Shown: positions 1 to 10,690, counted from the first letter of the stretch. The stretch: DNA of 23,963 nucleotides from Sphaeroforma arctica JP610 (GCF_001186125.1 NW_014039633.1:6737-30699), one strand, 5' to 3'. Notes: generated from the letters alone by a model not told the origin. Numbers and translations: made by a program.

Positions 1-80
1 GTGTATATATATATATATATGTATGTATGTGTGTGTGTGTGTATGTAAATATGTATATATGTACGTATATATATAAAATA
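1..80. repeat. TA/TG microsatellite
   Basis: Alternating TA, TG and TATG tracts fill the left edge of the window. The tract continues beyond the edge, so its full size is unknown. Confidence 0.9.
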
Positions 81-595
81 TATGGTAGAGGAACGGTGAG
101 ACTCAGATATGATTTTAGTATGTTGCATTCCAGATCGTTTCCTTGACTCTTCTTTTCGGGATATTTATACATGTTTCGACATGGACGAGTACACATATAG
201 GCGTATTAACAAGGTGTACCTGCATCGATACGCACGTATCGACAAAATATTGAATGCAAATATGTGCACGTACACACGCCACACGTGCGCAAAGCTTACA
301 ATATACATTTGTATATTTAGAATATTTTTGCATACTGATTTCTGTGTATTTTGTATGTGACTACTAAGCACATACACTGATTGCACGTACAGTTTTGAAT
401 AGCCGGGTATGTTGCATTGCATAATTCATGTATAGTTCGGTACAACCATGTATAAGAAACGTACACAATGCTCCTATCGAACCAAAACGAAAACATGCGC
501 ACGCAACGGATTCGAACAAATTGCAGAATAGTTCTAGAGTTCCTTGTACTCATATCTGGTTTTTGTTTTTGTTTTCTCGTGGGAATCATATACAG
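81..595. other. Non-coding, no supported gene
   Basis: Several short overlapping reading frames exist on both strands, but none shows a recognisable motif. The stretch from about 555 to 595 is T-rich and ends in ATATACAG, which would suit the 3' end of an intron leading into the short exon-like segment that follows. Confidence 0.5.
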
Positions 596-658
596 GTTAT
601 GGATGGTGTGCGGAAAAGTAGCGAAACTGGAGCATGGGTACCCATATATGGAGAGTAG
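596..658 (+). CDS. Possible terminal exon, unknown protein
   Basis: A pyrimidine-rich tract and an ATATACAG acceptor precede a 60-base open stretch ending in TAG. In phase 0 it reads VMDGVRKSSETGAWVPIYGE. A second frame is also open through this segment, so the phase is not certain. I could not identify an upstream partner exon between the microsatellite and here, and the short peptide does not suggest a family. It may be the 3' end of a gene lying to the left, or a chance open stretch. Confidence 0.2.
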   Translation, partial: VMDGVRKSSETGAWVPIYGE

Positions 659-1819
659 TGTGCACATAATATAATATAATTAGAATTCTCTTACCACCCC
701 AATCAACACATCAACCACTCTCAGAGTCCCATAGGAATACACCTGAAATCACTCGTGCGAATGCCGGTTATTGAGGCACGCCGTAGAGCGACCTTCATGA
801 ACAGCTGTATTTTACGCGATACACATATAACACTACGGGGAATCCGGAAGGTATATTAGCAATTGGCAGTGAAGCATCCAGTAGTGAGATATAAAGGACA
901 AGTTAGATTTTAAGTACATACCGGGTCTACCTCTGCGTTTAATACGCACCATGTTCCAGGTATTATACGACAAACAGGCGCTCGATTTCTTACCCGAGAG
1001 ACCGTTAGAGCGATATGGTTGACGCCTATCGATCGTGAACAAAGGATGCGGCGTTTAAATACTCGTCACCCCATTAAAAAGTAATTCAAATGCATACAAA
1101 CGGCTTTGCAACTGCCGATCCGATAGTGCCGCAGATATTTTAAACAACCAATTGATTGTTTTCTAAAGACGCACAACGTTGCTTTCGTGTCGCCAACAGA
1201 CATGTGAGATCCGATAATACAACCGGAATTCTCATCAGAAAAGTTCGATTTTTTTGTACATATTGCTCGAGGCAGGTACACGTTGCGACTTCACGTTGTG
1301 ACTGGCCTCGTTAACTGTATTTTTATATAGTTGCTGAGCATGAGTGCCACTGTAAAGGTCCTTAATTCTGTACACTTTCGTGTAGTTCTGTGTTCGCTTT
1401 CGCGAGACATTGTAACACCAGCTCCGAGGTTTCCGAGCAATTGGAGGGAACTTGTACTCGCATCAATTACTTATCCACGCTGTAACAATTTTCTTTTTGA
1501 TAACTTCACAACCGATGCTATCCGCACACAGTTGTGGTCCTGTAACCTATTTTTGAATCGGAACTAATGCTGTACGCGTATATCACGTAAATACATATCT
1601 GTTACAGTATGCATAAATATAGTAATGAAATATAGTGATTTGATTCGTCCATTTAACTATCGTTACAAAATATATAATCAACGAATCAACAACCGTGTGC
1701 AAATGTATTTATTTAGTTTGTATTTTGTATAGAGGCATACTATATTATATATAGCTCGTGAAAAACACCTCTTTTCACACATCGTTAGGTCCAGTGTATC
1801 GTTCGCTATTTGTCGTGAT
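659..1819. other. Intergenic, mostly featureless
   Basis: No reading frame here is longer than about 80 codons and none is recognisable. On the - strand, 922-952 would encode MVRIKRRGRP starting at an ATG and ending at a good GTATGT donor. The N-terminal MVRIK resembles small basic proteins such as the RNase P subunit Pop5, but the following sequence gives no convincing second exon. The final 300 bases probably include the promoter of the DUF924 gene; no clear TATA element stands out. Confidence 0.4.
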
Positions 1820-4748
1820 ATGCTGAAATTGTCTGTGACGTGGGCAACTCGAAGTTTGGCTCATACTTGCGTCGTACCAAAAAGGGTAGTGCAATCGAAC
1901 AACTGCGGCCTTTTACGTGCAGAACGAGCGACGCTATTTCGCGGCACACCTGCCAATCGCAAAATGGCTACTAAAAGGTGTGTTGGCATATATAAATACT
2001 CTTCATGTATGTACCTTCATGTGTATAAATGCATTTAATTGAAACTTTCGTCTGCATTTTACACTGTGCGGTGCTTGATGTTGTGACACTGCAGTTTAGC
2101 GATGCCGTAGAGTCCAGTCATCACGACTGCTGGTGTCAATTGATCACCCGAAACGGTGGCAAGGTATGATAAGCAGTTGTGACGTACACTTCTGTTCCTG
2201 ATCCTCGACATATATGATTGCTTATGCGCATACCGACAAGCATTCTTCGATTACTTTCAAATGGATTCGCTGTGCGAGCATAGTCACGTCAGTGCTAAAT
2301 CCATCATTTTAGCTAATAGTACTGATACGCGTTAACCACCAGCAAAGACAATGTGCGTAGTGTTGGATGTGTTCGGCCATAGTATAGTACCAGACGATGG
2401 ATGAACAAGCGGTATTCAAAAGCTGGCATCTACGAATGGTCAGCAACGCTGTTAGTGATCGCTGTCCTTTATTTTGAAGGTACCAGGCTCAATCTTAAAT
2501 GTTAGACGCAATACGTCTCACCTCTACCATTTATATCATGGTGCCCATAATTCTTACTAAAGATCTGGTACACAAAAACAGAATTTATGTCGTGTTTTTC
2601 TAAACATTGCCATCCTCTATTTGAGTAGATTTTGTCCGTGTTGAGCTTTTACAGTACTACCATTTAAACACTATCATTTATATACAGAATGAGTATTTCG
2701 CGTCAAAACCAATCTTTGGTCCTGGCAAATTGACTTATCATTCAAATAAATCCTTAAGTGCGTGTCGCGCTCGTGTATATAAAGACTAGTGAGTGGTGAA
2801 TGTGTAACTAACATGATTCTGTGATACTGTTTGGGGCATTGAACTCTGTTTAAGCGGTTTTTATTTACTATGGTTCTTGTCTTTATCTCATCTGAAGAGC
2901 GAGTTGCTTAGAGATAAGAATATGTCATTCACTTAAGTAGGATTGTATCAGAATTATTCCGGGCAGGACAACGCTATATCTATAAAGAATTTTACGTGAC
3001 GCACTGAGTTTAGTTGTATATATATATATATATATATATTATTCTGTTTATTTCGAAAGCCTCACAGCACCCATAACCCTCACAGCAAACCTGTCGATGA
3101 GCAAGCAAACGAAGTACTCGCTTTTTGGTTTGGCGACTATTCTGGGCCGAAATTTGAATTGTGGTTCAAGTAAGTGGACTGTGTGTCATATGATATTAAA
3201 ATCCCGCAATACAGTGTCTGTATCGCCGATTCATTTTGCGCCTGGATTGACAACTCGCTAGTTTTTAAGCGACCTGAAACACTATAATCGCTGTTGCTGA
3301 GGCAACATGAAGTGACATGTATCAGAACCGTACAATCAGTCACCTCAACAATCCTATTCTGACTTGTGAGTTTAAGCAACATTATCGGACGCCATCTCAG
3401 ATAGCGCCCCGATTGGCTTAAGTGATTTTTTTTGTTCTTTAGGTCATCGAAGGAGACTGACGAACTCATTCGGAGAAGGTTCGGCGGCCTAGTCGATGAA
3501 GCGTTAGACGGCGGCTTGAAAAATTGGGAGGAAGACATCAAACTACTGCTGGCGAAAATGATTATTTGTGATCAAGTAGGTACCATTTTGCTGCTTCTTA
3601 TAGACAGTAAATGTTCAATCTTACCCGCGTACCCACCTATTTTGATTTGCACGGTGCACAGCGTGTCGTAGATTCTCTGAATGACAGGGACTAACTGAAT
3701 CACTTTTGCAGTTCACAAGGAACATCTATAGGAGGACAAGTAAAGCCTTCGATAATGACCCTGCTGGACTGCGGTATGTCAATTCAGAATATATTCTGTA
3801 TGCGTCATGTTTGTACTTCATAATGGTTTCCAAAGAAATATTCATCAATGTGCAGAAGTAATATTGTATAAAAATTAATACTTATGATAGTAGTCCTTTC
3901 AAATTATTATTTATCATCCGAAGTAGCTCAGATGGGAGAGCATTCGACTGAAGATCGAAAGGCACCAAGATCGATACTTGGCTTCGGCAATTTTTTTTTC
4001 CTTGAGAAAAGTTGGTTTCCCCAAACATTGAAGTGTCCTCTTATTATTCGTTCTAATTGAACTCGCTGTGACTGATTCTATATTTGATCTTTTCAATAAA
4101 TACATAGGTGTGCTAAAACAATTACAGCTCAATTTCTGGCTGAACTACATCCGTATGAAGTGGGTATGCTCGGACTACCGTATGAGCACAGCGAAATTGT
4201 GAAAGACCACGATGCGGGGTATGTTCCTTTCCTATATATCGACTCTTTGTAGAAGGGTTTTTAGTGGTCTGAATAAACTTTTTTGTGTGGGGGCTTATAA
4301 TAATGTTGACAGCATTCTACACACAAAAATACCTTTGCACAGGAAACAGATGCTGGCGTCTGAGATTGAGAGACGAAGTGATAGCATGAGCTCCACTGAA
4401 AACGATCTTCTCACGCAATTTCTTAAATATATGGACGACCATAAGGTAGTATGCGAATTCATTTATTAGTACTTCTCAATTTGGAATGTATGTTTGGAAA
4501 TGAATGGTTTCGGGATTACATGCATATTCAGTGTGGACTTAGAATCGTAAGCCATTTGGTGTTTTATTTTGCATGTTCATGTTCAAGTTGTCTCCTAGGT
4601 CGTTTATATATCAGTGATCATCTTACTCGCAATTTAGGCAATAATCGAAAAATTTGGGAGGTATCCGCATAGAAACGAAGTGCTCGGAAGGACTAATACA
4701 CGCGACGAGGCAGAATACTTGAAAACGGCAGATACGTATGGACAATAA
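1820..4748 (+). CDS. DUF924-family protein, eight exons, likely mitochondrial
   Basis: Exons I infer are 1820-1977, 2100-2163, 3060-3169, 3443-3575, 3712-3773, 4108-4218, 4343-4445 and 4638-4748. All are bounded by GT and AG, join in phase, and give 283 residues. Residues 1-60 are basic, serine-rich and nearly free of acids, as in a mitochondrial presequence. From residue 90 the protein follows the DUF924 family (PF06041): FWFG at 96-99, WF at 109-110, RRRFG, the LLL..CDQFTRNIYR block around 147-162, LPYEHSE at 199-205, and FGRYPHRNEVLGR at 253-265 near the C-terminus. The family is all-helical and TPR-like, and its biochemical role is not established. The last six exons are secure. The first two rest on phase compatibility and splice signals only, and an alternative acceptor at 3067 would join exon 1 directly to the third exon in phase. 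Bacterial members are about 180-200 residues, so the extra length is N-terminal. AATAAA at 5331 is a possible polyadenylation signal. Confidence 0.85.
3016..3039. repeat. TA dinucleotide tract in intron 2
   Basis: A run of about twelve TA repeats lies 20 bases upstream of the third DUF924 exon, close to where its branch site and acceptor should be. Confidence 0.9.
3917..3989 (+). tRNA. tRNA-Phe (GAA), possibly degenerate
   Basis: A 73-base cloverleaf folds cleanly. The acceptor stem pairs 3918-3923 with 3982-3987, the D stem is GCTC/GAGC, the anticodon stem is TTCGA/TCGAA with loop CTGAAGA (anticodon GAA at 3950-3952), the variable loop is AGGCA, the T stem is CCAAG/CTTGG, and the discriminator is A. 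The body closely resembles eukaryotic tRNA-Phe, and a run of nine T (3991-3999) after the 3' end suits a Pol III terminator. Two features are odd. Position 1 is T opposite C72, so the first acceptor pair is broken. The T loop is ATCGATA rather than TTCGANN, which removes T54 and weakens the B box. It lies in the sense orientation inside the fifth intron of the DUF924 gene. It could be a diverged functional gene, a nuclear insertion of organelle origin, or a pseudogene. Confidence 0.85.
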
Positions 4749-7040
4749 AAGTCAGATTAGCATGCAGGTTGAAAAGGAATTCAATATCGCATTATCGTGT
4801 GGATTATATACTGGTGCTGTTCATTCGAATCGGAAAAAATACGATTCCCACGGAATGCAAGAACGGCATTATACTCATCGCTTATATGCAAATCATCCGT
4901 TAGACTCGGATGCAGCTATGCGTGGCAAACGGCACATTTCGATCACAGGCATGAGGAAGGTGGTTTATGAAATATCGTTTCTTTTTCTGCTAGAATGGCT
5001 AACGTAGTCTTAGACCAATCATAAACAGGGATCCGAGAAGAGAAAGTCAGCTGTACAGGCGTATACGACCGTGCGTTTGTGTAGATCAGACCTCGCTGGC
5101 TCGCACACACTCACACACATACACACACACCTTGTAATAGATAAATGCTTTTAAACTGAAATATCAATGGACTATAGACGTAGAGTACGGCGCTGGCGCG
5201 TGCGAATTGCGAGACTAAACAGTGAATACTAGTAGTAGAAGTAGCGTGAGACTAGTAGCGAAAGTAATTTTTGTTAAACACAAGTGTACATAACAACTAC
5301 ACATACTCATATATATATATATAAAACTGAAATAAAATTATGTACATTATAGAACTAAAAAAATGGGATTGAAGGTTTATGACCTTTTTTATTATTGTTT
5401 TTTAACAAAAAAGGTAAACAATTTTAAAAACATACAACGAAGGAAGTCTATAGGACATTTTTGATTTGTCAACAAATTCATAAAATTTATCGAATTGTTT
5501 TTTTTATGATTGTTTCTTCTTGACCAAAACCAAAAACACTCATAAAATTTTAAAATAAATACACGTATGTATGACTGTGTGTAGAATAGATCATTACTTC
5601 AATAGTGATGTGAGACTATGTTTTTATTTCAAAACAACAAATTATATCACTATACATTCATTACAAATCTGTTTACAATCTGCTCTAGAGTAAATAGTGC
5701 TCAGTCTCAAGTCTCAACTTTGAACTTTCAGACTTCAGCCATACTGACAGACTCTCAGCTCAGAGTCTCAGAGTCTCAACAACTCTCAAGTCTTGAAAAG
5801 AATTTGTATATAAAAAAATGGTAAATAAAACGAATTCGGAATTGAACGATGCTTTCAAGATCACAATATTTTTAATTTTTAATGTTGAACAATGAGCAAA
5901 ATCAAATCCCGGAGTCAGTACTACACTAACGATATCAAAGCATACTTTCTATTACGGGACTTTGTGTTTTAAACTAAATATGATCACAAATATCTGACTC
6001 TATCCTGTATCCGCTGGCTCTATTACTTTAACACCAGTACCTTGGGGGGGTTTTTAAAATAAGAGTTATATTTGTTTTGTTTATTGATATTGAAAAACAA
6101 AACAACCCAAAGTTGAAGGTAAATTATAAAAGCATTCAGCAAGCTGTCGCATCACGCTTGTCAGTGATGTGGGCACTGGGCGCTGGGCAGCGTGCCGCAC
6201 GGCCTTCTCTCAAGTCTCAAGTCCTAAGCTCATAACGTTATGGGGGTACGGGATAGAAGTTGAACGTAAACGCATATTTTATTTTATTTCAAACGTTATA
6301 CCTACCTAAATTCTTGTAGGACTGGTTCGTATCGTGAACATAATACACACTTATATGTTTAGTCCCACAAGTTGCACCTATGAGCATACAAAGGACCACA
6401 TATGAGACAAAAGTTGAATGCAAACGTACATTTATTCGATTATAAAAGCATTAACGGAAAATGATTTGAGGTTAGGTCTCAACTCTCAAATTGACTCAAT
6501 AAATACAGTCTCAGACAGGCAACTTTGTCTCAGACTCTCAGTCTCAACTCTCAACTCTCAAGTCTCAGCTCTCTCTGAGCATTGTATTCTGTCTTTTTGT
6601 TTTTGTTTTTAAATCAAAATCAAAATAGAAGAAAACCTGAAATTCCAGAATCCCACGGCCCATGGTTCATCATTCATGACTTCATAGAGTTCAGCACTCC
6701 TGCACCTATGATTTTTTCTATACAAAAGGACTATTTATCAACCGCTTTTTGTAGTATTTATAATTTTATAGTCAATACTAAATAATGAATTCCCTAGCCC
6801 CTAAATACTCGCTCTATTAGAGAGGGAAGATTTTTTTCATTTGCATATTTTTCAACAAAATAGAAAGGAACTGAATTTAAAAAAAAATGTGATTTTAAAA
6901 AAATGGGACAATGTACCAGTCCCAAAACTCAGAACTCCTCAGAGCTCAGAAGTCAGAACTCTGAGAACTGAGAACTCAGAAGCTCTCTCTCGCTCCTACT
7001 CTACAATTGCTACATACATACATACTACTATTTAGTAGTA
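4749..7040. other. AT-rich spacer with simple repeats
   Basis: This follows the DUF924 stop codon. It holds a CA-rich tract at about 5106-5130, a short TA tract before AATAAA at 5331, and long A/T-rich stretches. Four clusters of CTCAAGTCTC/AACTCTCAG-like repeats lie at about 5697-5783, 6207-6232, 6472-6578 and 6925-6992. Motifs of the form AAGTTGAANGYAAA recur at about 6111, 6258 and 6411. I see no supported gene. Confidence 0.6.
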
Positions 7041-7055
7041 TAGAGAGACTACTCA

Positions 7056-7111
7056 AGTGTCTATCCTACCTACACGCCCAATCGGTCGAATTTCGCCCGA
7101 ACGGGCGTGTA
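7056..7111. repeat. Left inverted end with GCCC/GGGC palindromes
   Basis: AGTGTCTATCCTACC is followed by ACACGCCC and, about 25 bases later, GGGCGTGT, which can pair with it. CGCCCGAACGGGCG lies at the base of that hairpin. The first fifteen bases match the reverse complement of the right end at fourteen positions. Confidence 0.5.
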
Positions 7112-7306
7112 ACGGCAACTCAGATGGGCCGTATTTCGTTCTACGTACACGGTCATTTGAATAGCCAATCGATTTAAAGAAATAATTTATTAGCGCGCCA
7201 AACTCACCGCTTGTCAATACCTCTAATATATCAAGAGATATACACAAAGTGTCACGATAGACATAGGTATACGTAGGTGCATATTTGAGTACTGTATAGT
7301 AGGTTA

Positions 7307-7657
7307 GTGAGCTTTGTTCTTGGTCTAAACATACCTAAAGTATCTAAAAACTACTCTACAGCCACCAAGCGAGTGGTGGGATCCACCGTGTATATACGGT
7401 GGCACCATATGGATAGCAGATATGCCATGAATCTATTTGGATCGCGATGGAAGGTCATCTGGAGCGAAGCATCTGTTGTGGGTGCAAAGAACTATGCGTC
7501 GGCAACAGGCAGGGTGAAGGTGTGGAAGGTCACGTTGAGTGTTTATGGGTTCACAGATAGTGATGGATATGTATATAGTAAAGAGAAAGAACAGCCATCA
7601 CAGCTCATAGCGTTGGCTCCGCCTCCTGAATTAGATGGTGATGATGCACTTATATGA
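7307..7657 (+). CDS. Reading frame, possible piggyBac N-terminal region
   Basis: A 116-codon frame contains GSTVYIRWHH, FGSRWKVIWSEASVVGAK, VWKVTLSVYGF and DSDGYVYSKEKEQPSQLI, then an acidic end (PPELDGDD). Alternating tryptophans and glycines with a closing DGxVY motif suggest a small beta-rich module, as seen before the transposase core in some protist and fungal piggyBac-like proteins. That comparison is from memory of the family pattern, not an alignment. The frame lies on the same strand as the transposase core 8 kb downstream, so it may be the detached N-terminal part of that protein, separated by later insertions. It could also be an unrelated gene carried by the element. Confidence 0.4.
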   Translation: MSFVLGLNIPKVSKNYSTATKRVVGSTVYIRWHHMDSRYAMNLFGSRWKVIWSEASVVGAKNYASATGRVKVWKVTLSVYGFTDSDGYVYSKEKEQPSQLIALAPPPELDGDDALI

Positions 7658-7800
7658 ACACCAATGCTGGTTTGCGGTCCTATTCGTGCAGCTTTAGCTA
7701 GACACCAATTTTTAGTGCAGAACAATGAACCACGCACACGATAAAGCTCAGACCAATTACGTGCGGGTACACTTAGCTATCAGATGCATACAACGAAGAT

Positions 7801-8046
7801 GTGCACAGCAACACACTCTCTTTTACACACAGTACTCTTGCACAACCAACTATCACTCATCATAAACCCGTACCTTTAGCAGTTTTAAATGACACACGTA
7901 CACACACAGAACGTGTAGAAACAATCCACCCTCGCACAGCACGTGTAGACAACACCCACATGCACACAGCACGTGCAAGCGATACACAGGCGCATACATC
8001 ACGTGCAAAAAGATTCGATCTAATAAAGGCGATACCAATGCCTTAG
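7801..8046 (+). CDS. Ten-residue repeat protein segment, left part
   Basis: From 7891 to 8010 four exact-length 30-base units encode DTRTHTERVE, TIHPRTARVD, NTHMHTARAS and DTQAHTSRAK, with consensus (D/N)TxxHTARAx. Sequence on both sides keeps the frame open, and the frame ends about 200 bases before the Gypsy fossil. The third and fourth units recur nearly unchanged at 14295-14354 on the other side of the fossil, so this was probably one repeat-rich coding segment. The strand matches that of the piggyBac core. Its function is unknown; low-complexity, histidine/threonine/arginine-rich repeats give no fold assignment. Confidence 0.4.
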   Translation: MHSNTLSFTHSTLAQPTITHHKPVPLAVLNDTRTHTERVETIHPRTARVDNTHMHTARASDTQAHTSRAKRFDLIKAIPMP

Positions 8047-8242
8047 AATAAATAAACGCGTAGATAAATTCTAAATATCGTGTAAATATCGATATCAATA
8101 AACGAAATGAGACGCTTAATAGTTAGGTTTGACTCGTGAAAACAGCAATACTCTAAGGGATTGTGAGGCTGAGACATTGCCTATATATAATCCTCTCAGT
8201 ACTGTTTCCGCCGAAGGGATATTATTTAGTGTTTCGTTGTCT

Positions 8243-8433
8243 CTCTATTCTGGGGCGAATCCGAGAGACTCATAAAATCCTATCTTTAGAAAAAGAAAAT
8301 AAAATACTCTTGACGTCCTTAGTTATTGTCTTAGCCAATAACTTGCCACTATCAAGAATTACCGACTTAGCCTTCATCAGACTGGCACATCTGGTTGGCT
8401 TATCGGAGGATCAACTAGGTAACGTTAATAGTC
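8243..8433 (-). repeat. Terminal direct repeat (putative LTR), low-coordinate copy
   Basis: It begins CTCTATTCTGGGGCG and ends GTTAATAGTC on the + strand, matching 13290-13492. The integrase frame runs about 20 bases into it, as in many compact LTR elements. No clear TG/CA ends are visible, so the true LTR borders may differ slightly. Confidence 0.75.
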
Positions 8434-9652
8434 AACTCAGCTATTGTACCGTCTATAAAGCGTGTACGATAGTATGTATAGCCTCCCTTATCCGTTCTCC
8501 ATATAAAGTCTTTAAATTCAGAACGATCAAGAGGGGCATTAGAATCATGTCTTCTTGCGAGTATAATCTTTGTAGTCGGAATACGATTTGTGCCTATATT
8601 AAGCGCACTGGAACCATCGGGGTTATTTACCTCGTACGTTCCACTTTTAGTGTCTGCTACAGATATTATGTATGGACCAATCCATTTAGATGTTAATACA
8701 ATAGCATCGGAATTACGTTGACGGATGTTAACTCTGTCACCAACCTGATACTCTGCTATCTTCTTGGTAGTGTTCCAACGCTTTTGCCTTTTTACTATGG
8801 CTATATTGCGTATTTCTCGCAAGCAAGGATATACAACGTTATAAATACGTTGGGCCTTCTCTAACCATGGTAACTCATGATGATCGGGTTCGTCCTTGTT
8901 AAAAGGGATTTGTAACTCACACCCTAAAACCACTTCTTCCCATCAATCTTTCCTGAACCACTACAGCGACTATGGGAGCCATAGGGTTATTTTTGAAATA
9001 AATAATATTATCCCTATAAGGTAGTCCGGCCAACATCTGCATCATCCGTTAATGCAGTACGCAAGAATAACTTAAGTCTTCTATGGCGCGTTTCATTCGC
9101 GCCATGCGTTTGCAGCTTATATGGCACACATCTCTTATGGCATATGCCTGATACGAGTACTAGCGATTCCATAACGTCATCGCAGAACTCACTACCGTTA
9201 TCAGTGCACATAATACCCGGCCACCCGTGGTCAGCAAAGACTTGGCAACATAATTCTGCCACGGTCTGCGTATTCTTATCCTTTAATGGATAGAGCAAGT
9301 TAAACCGTGACGCCGCATCAAAGAAGTGGCATACGTAACGGTCGCCTGTGTGCTCGGACTTGGGCAGGTCAACCAGATCTATGATGACCCTGCGCCATGG
9401 AACATATTCAGTCACGCTCTTAAGCAGTGCGAAATCATAGCGCTTGATCTGATTGAGATCACAGTCTGTGCATGACTGATATACTCTGTCAATTAAAGTT
9501 GCCAGCTTAGGGTGCACGATCCCATGTCGCTTAGCATCTTTGAGTGCTTCTACTACGTTCTGGTGCCTCAGCTTATGATGTTGCTTCAGCCAAGCAAGAA
9601 TGTTTTTATCATTCTGCTCTTCCAGAATAAAGGTAGGGTGTTGAGAATCCAC
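8415..9652 (-). pseudogene. Gypsy integrase region (fossil)
   Basis: This is the downstream part of the fossil's pol. It shows the His-His-Cys-Cys zinc finger (KLRHQNVVEALKD through CTDC), catalytic-core aspartates in IIDLVDLPK and CTDNGSEF, and a C-terminal chromatin- or DNA-binding-type module with VGDRVNIRQ and KWIGPYII. The region is interrupted by a short LINE tail insertion near 8934-9019. It is antisense to the surrounding piggyBac-type element. Confidence 0.85.
8934..9019 (+). mobile_element. LINE 3' tail fragment in Gypsy integrase
   Basis: It starts at TTCTTCCCATCAATC, shared with 11204-11222, and ends with TTTTTGAAATAAATAATATTATC, also found at 11292-11314 and in closely similar form at 14179-14202. 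Compared with the copy at 11.2 kb it lacks about 35 internal bases. It sits inside the integrase region and interrupts it, in the opposite orientation. Confidence 0.7.
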
Positions 9653-9949
9653 TTGCGTGGTCTCTAAGTCTGTAGTGTTTTAGGGTTTTTAGGGTTTTAT
9701 GAACGTCATAATCGCGCTCATGTGCGTTAGATACACCTGACTTATTAAATAGTCGCATTATATGTGTATACGCTTCAGGATTATCTTTCATTAATCCCTT
9801 TGAAAATAGGGTTTGAAAGACCTCGGGCTTGGACTTTATGTTATTAAACAAAGTCCCAGCTAGGGACTGACGCTTCTTAACAGTAGTGTCATTAGTAGAT
9901 TGTATTTTTTTGTGCACAGACTTCAAGTGCTGCGTTGCCTTTGAACTGC

Positions 9950-10690
9950 TTAACGTTCGATTTGGTAGAGTGGAATCTCTGATTCTTTGACCTTGTTAAG
10001 GAAGGTCTCAGAAGGGGTCCATTTGGTTGTTTCAATGGGACCTATACGACATATAATAGTATGTCTCCAAGGCGTCTTCTGGACGGCTCGGGTACCCTGA
10101 TATAGGAAAGTATCTACTTTTCTATCTAAATATATTGGCTCGCATTGAATTATGCTGAACAATTTATTGAGCCATGGATATTTACTCCGTAATGGGCAAC
10201 ACAACGTGATGGTAGCTTTATGTATATGAACAGAATTTAATAGCTGGGCAATTAACTGCCATGGTGGATTGGCCCACGCATTATGTTGGGAGAGGTCTAT
10301 TTGAAAGGCGTCTCCCAAAGGATGATTTAAAGTCCTGTAATTCGATAGTTGTGCATTATGATGTGCAGCAAACATATCTATGGTATGTGGCCCATATATC
10401 TTTTGAGCCAGTTCAAACCACCTGGGGTTACCTTTCCAGTCAGTGGCTAGTAACTCACGTACGGATTTATTAAAGTCCGGTACGAAGCGTGATAACATAT
10501 CCGGTAAATGGTTACGTATTCCTGGCAGATGTTCTATATCAAAATGAAACTTTGATATCATGCCAGCGACTCAGTAATTGTGAGTCGGGTTTCATTTCTT
10601 TCATATATTAAAGAGATTTCTGAGCACACATCAGTGTAAATGCTGTTCCGTATAAGTAATCTCGGAAGTGTGTTAGAGCTTTCAACGGTA
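9950..10690 (-). pseudogene. Gypsy RNase H end plus DIRS-like domain (fossil)
   Basis: The RNase H end is recognisable from FHFDIEHLPGIRNHLPDMLSR. It is followed by WFELAQKIYGPHTIDMFA and NAWANPPWQLIAQLLNSV, a pattern (IDxFA, then N/D-x-PPW-x-LI) familiar from DIRS-type and some protist Gypsy polyproteins between RNase H and integrase. Its role there is not established; a methyltransferase-like origin has been suggested for such modules. A spacer region at 9609-9926 links it to the integrase. The RNase H portion is separated from the rest of pol by a LINE insertion. Confidence 0.65.

Noticed and set aside
2401-2482. Possible extra exon in the long DUF924 intron (MDEQAVFKSWHLRMV)
   Set aside because: The frame ends in TGA just before the only nearby donor, and no in-phase acceptor and donor pair was found.
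3137-3541. 134-codon open frame on the - strand across DUF924 exons
   Set aside because: It runs through two conserved sense exons and their intron and has no recognisable features.
4738-5007. 89-codon + frame overlapping the DUF924 stop
   Set aside because: The DUF924 family ends where the TAA lies. The overlapping frame begins after a nearby in-frame stop and has no motif, although a GT/AG pair at 4961-5029 could join it to a further open stretch.
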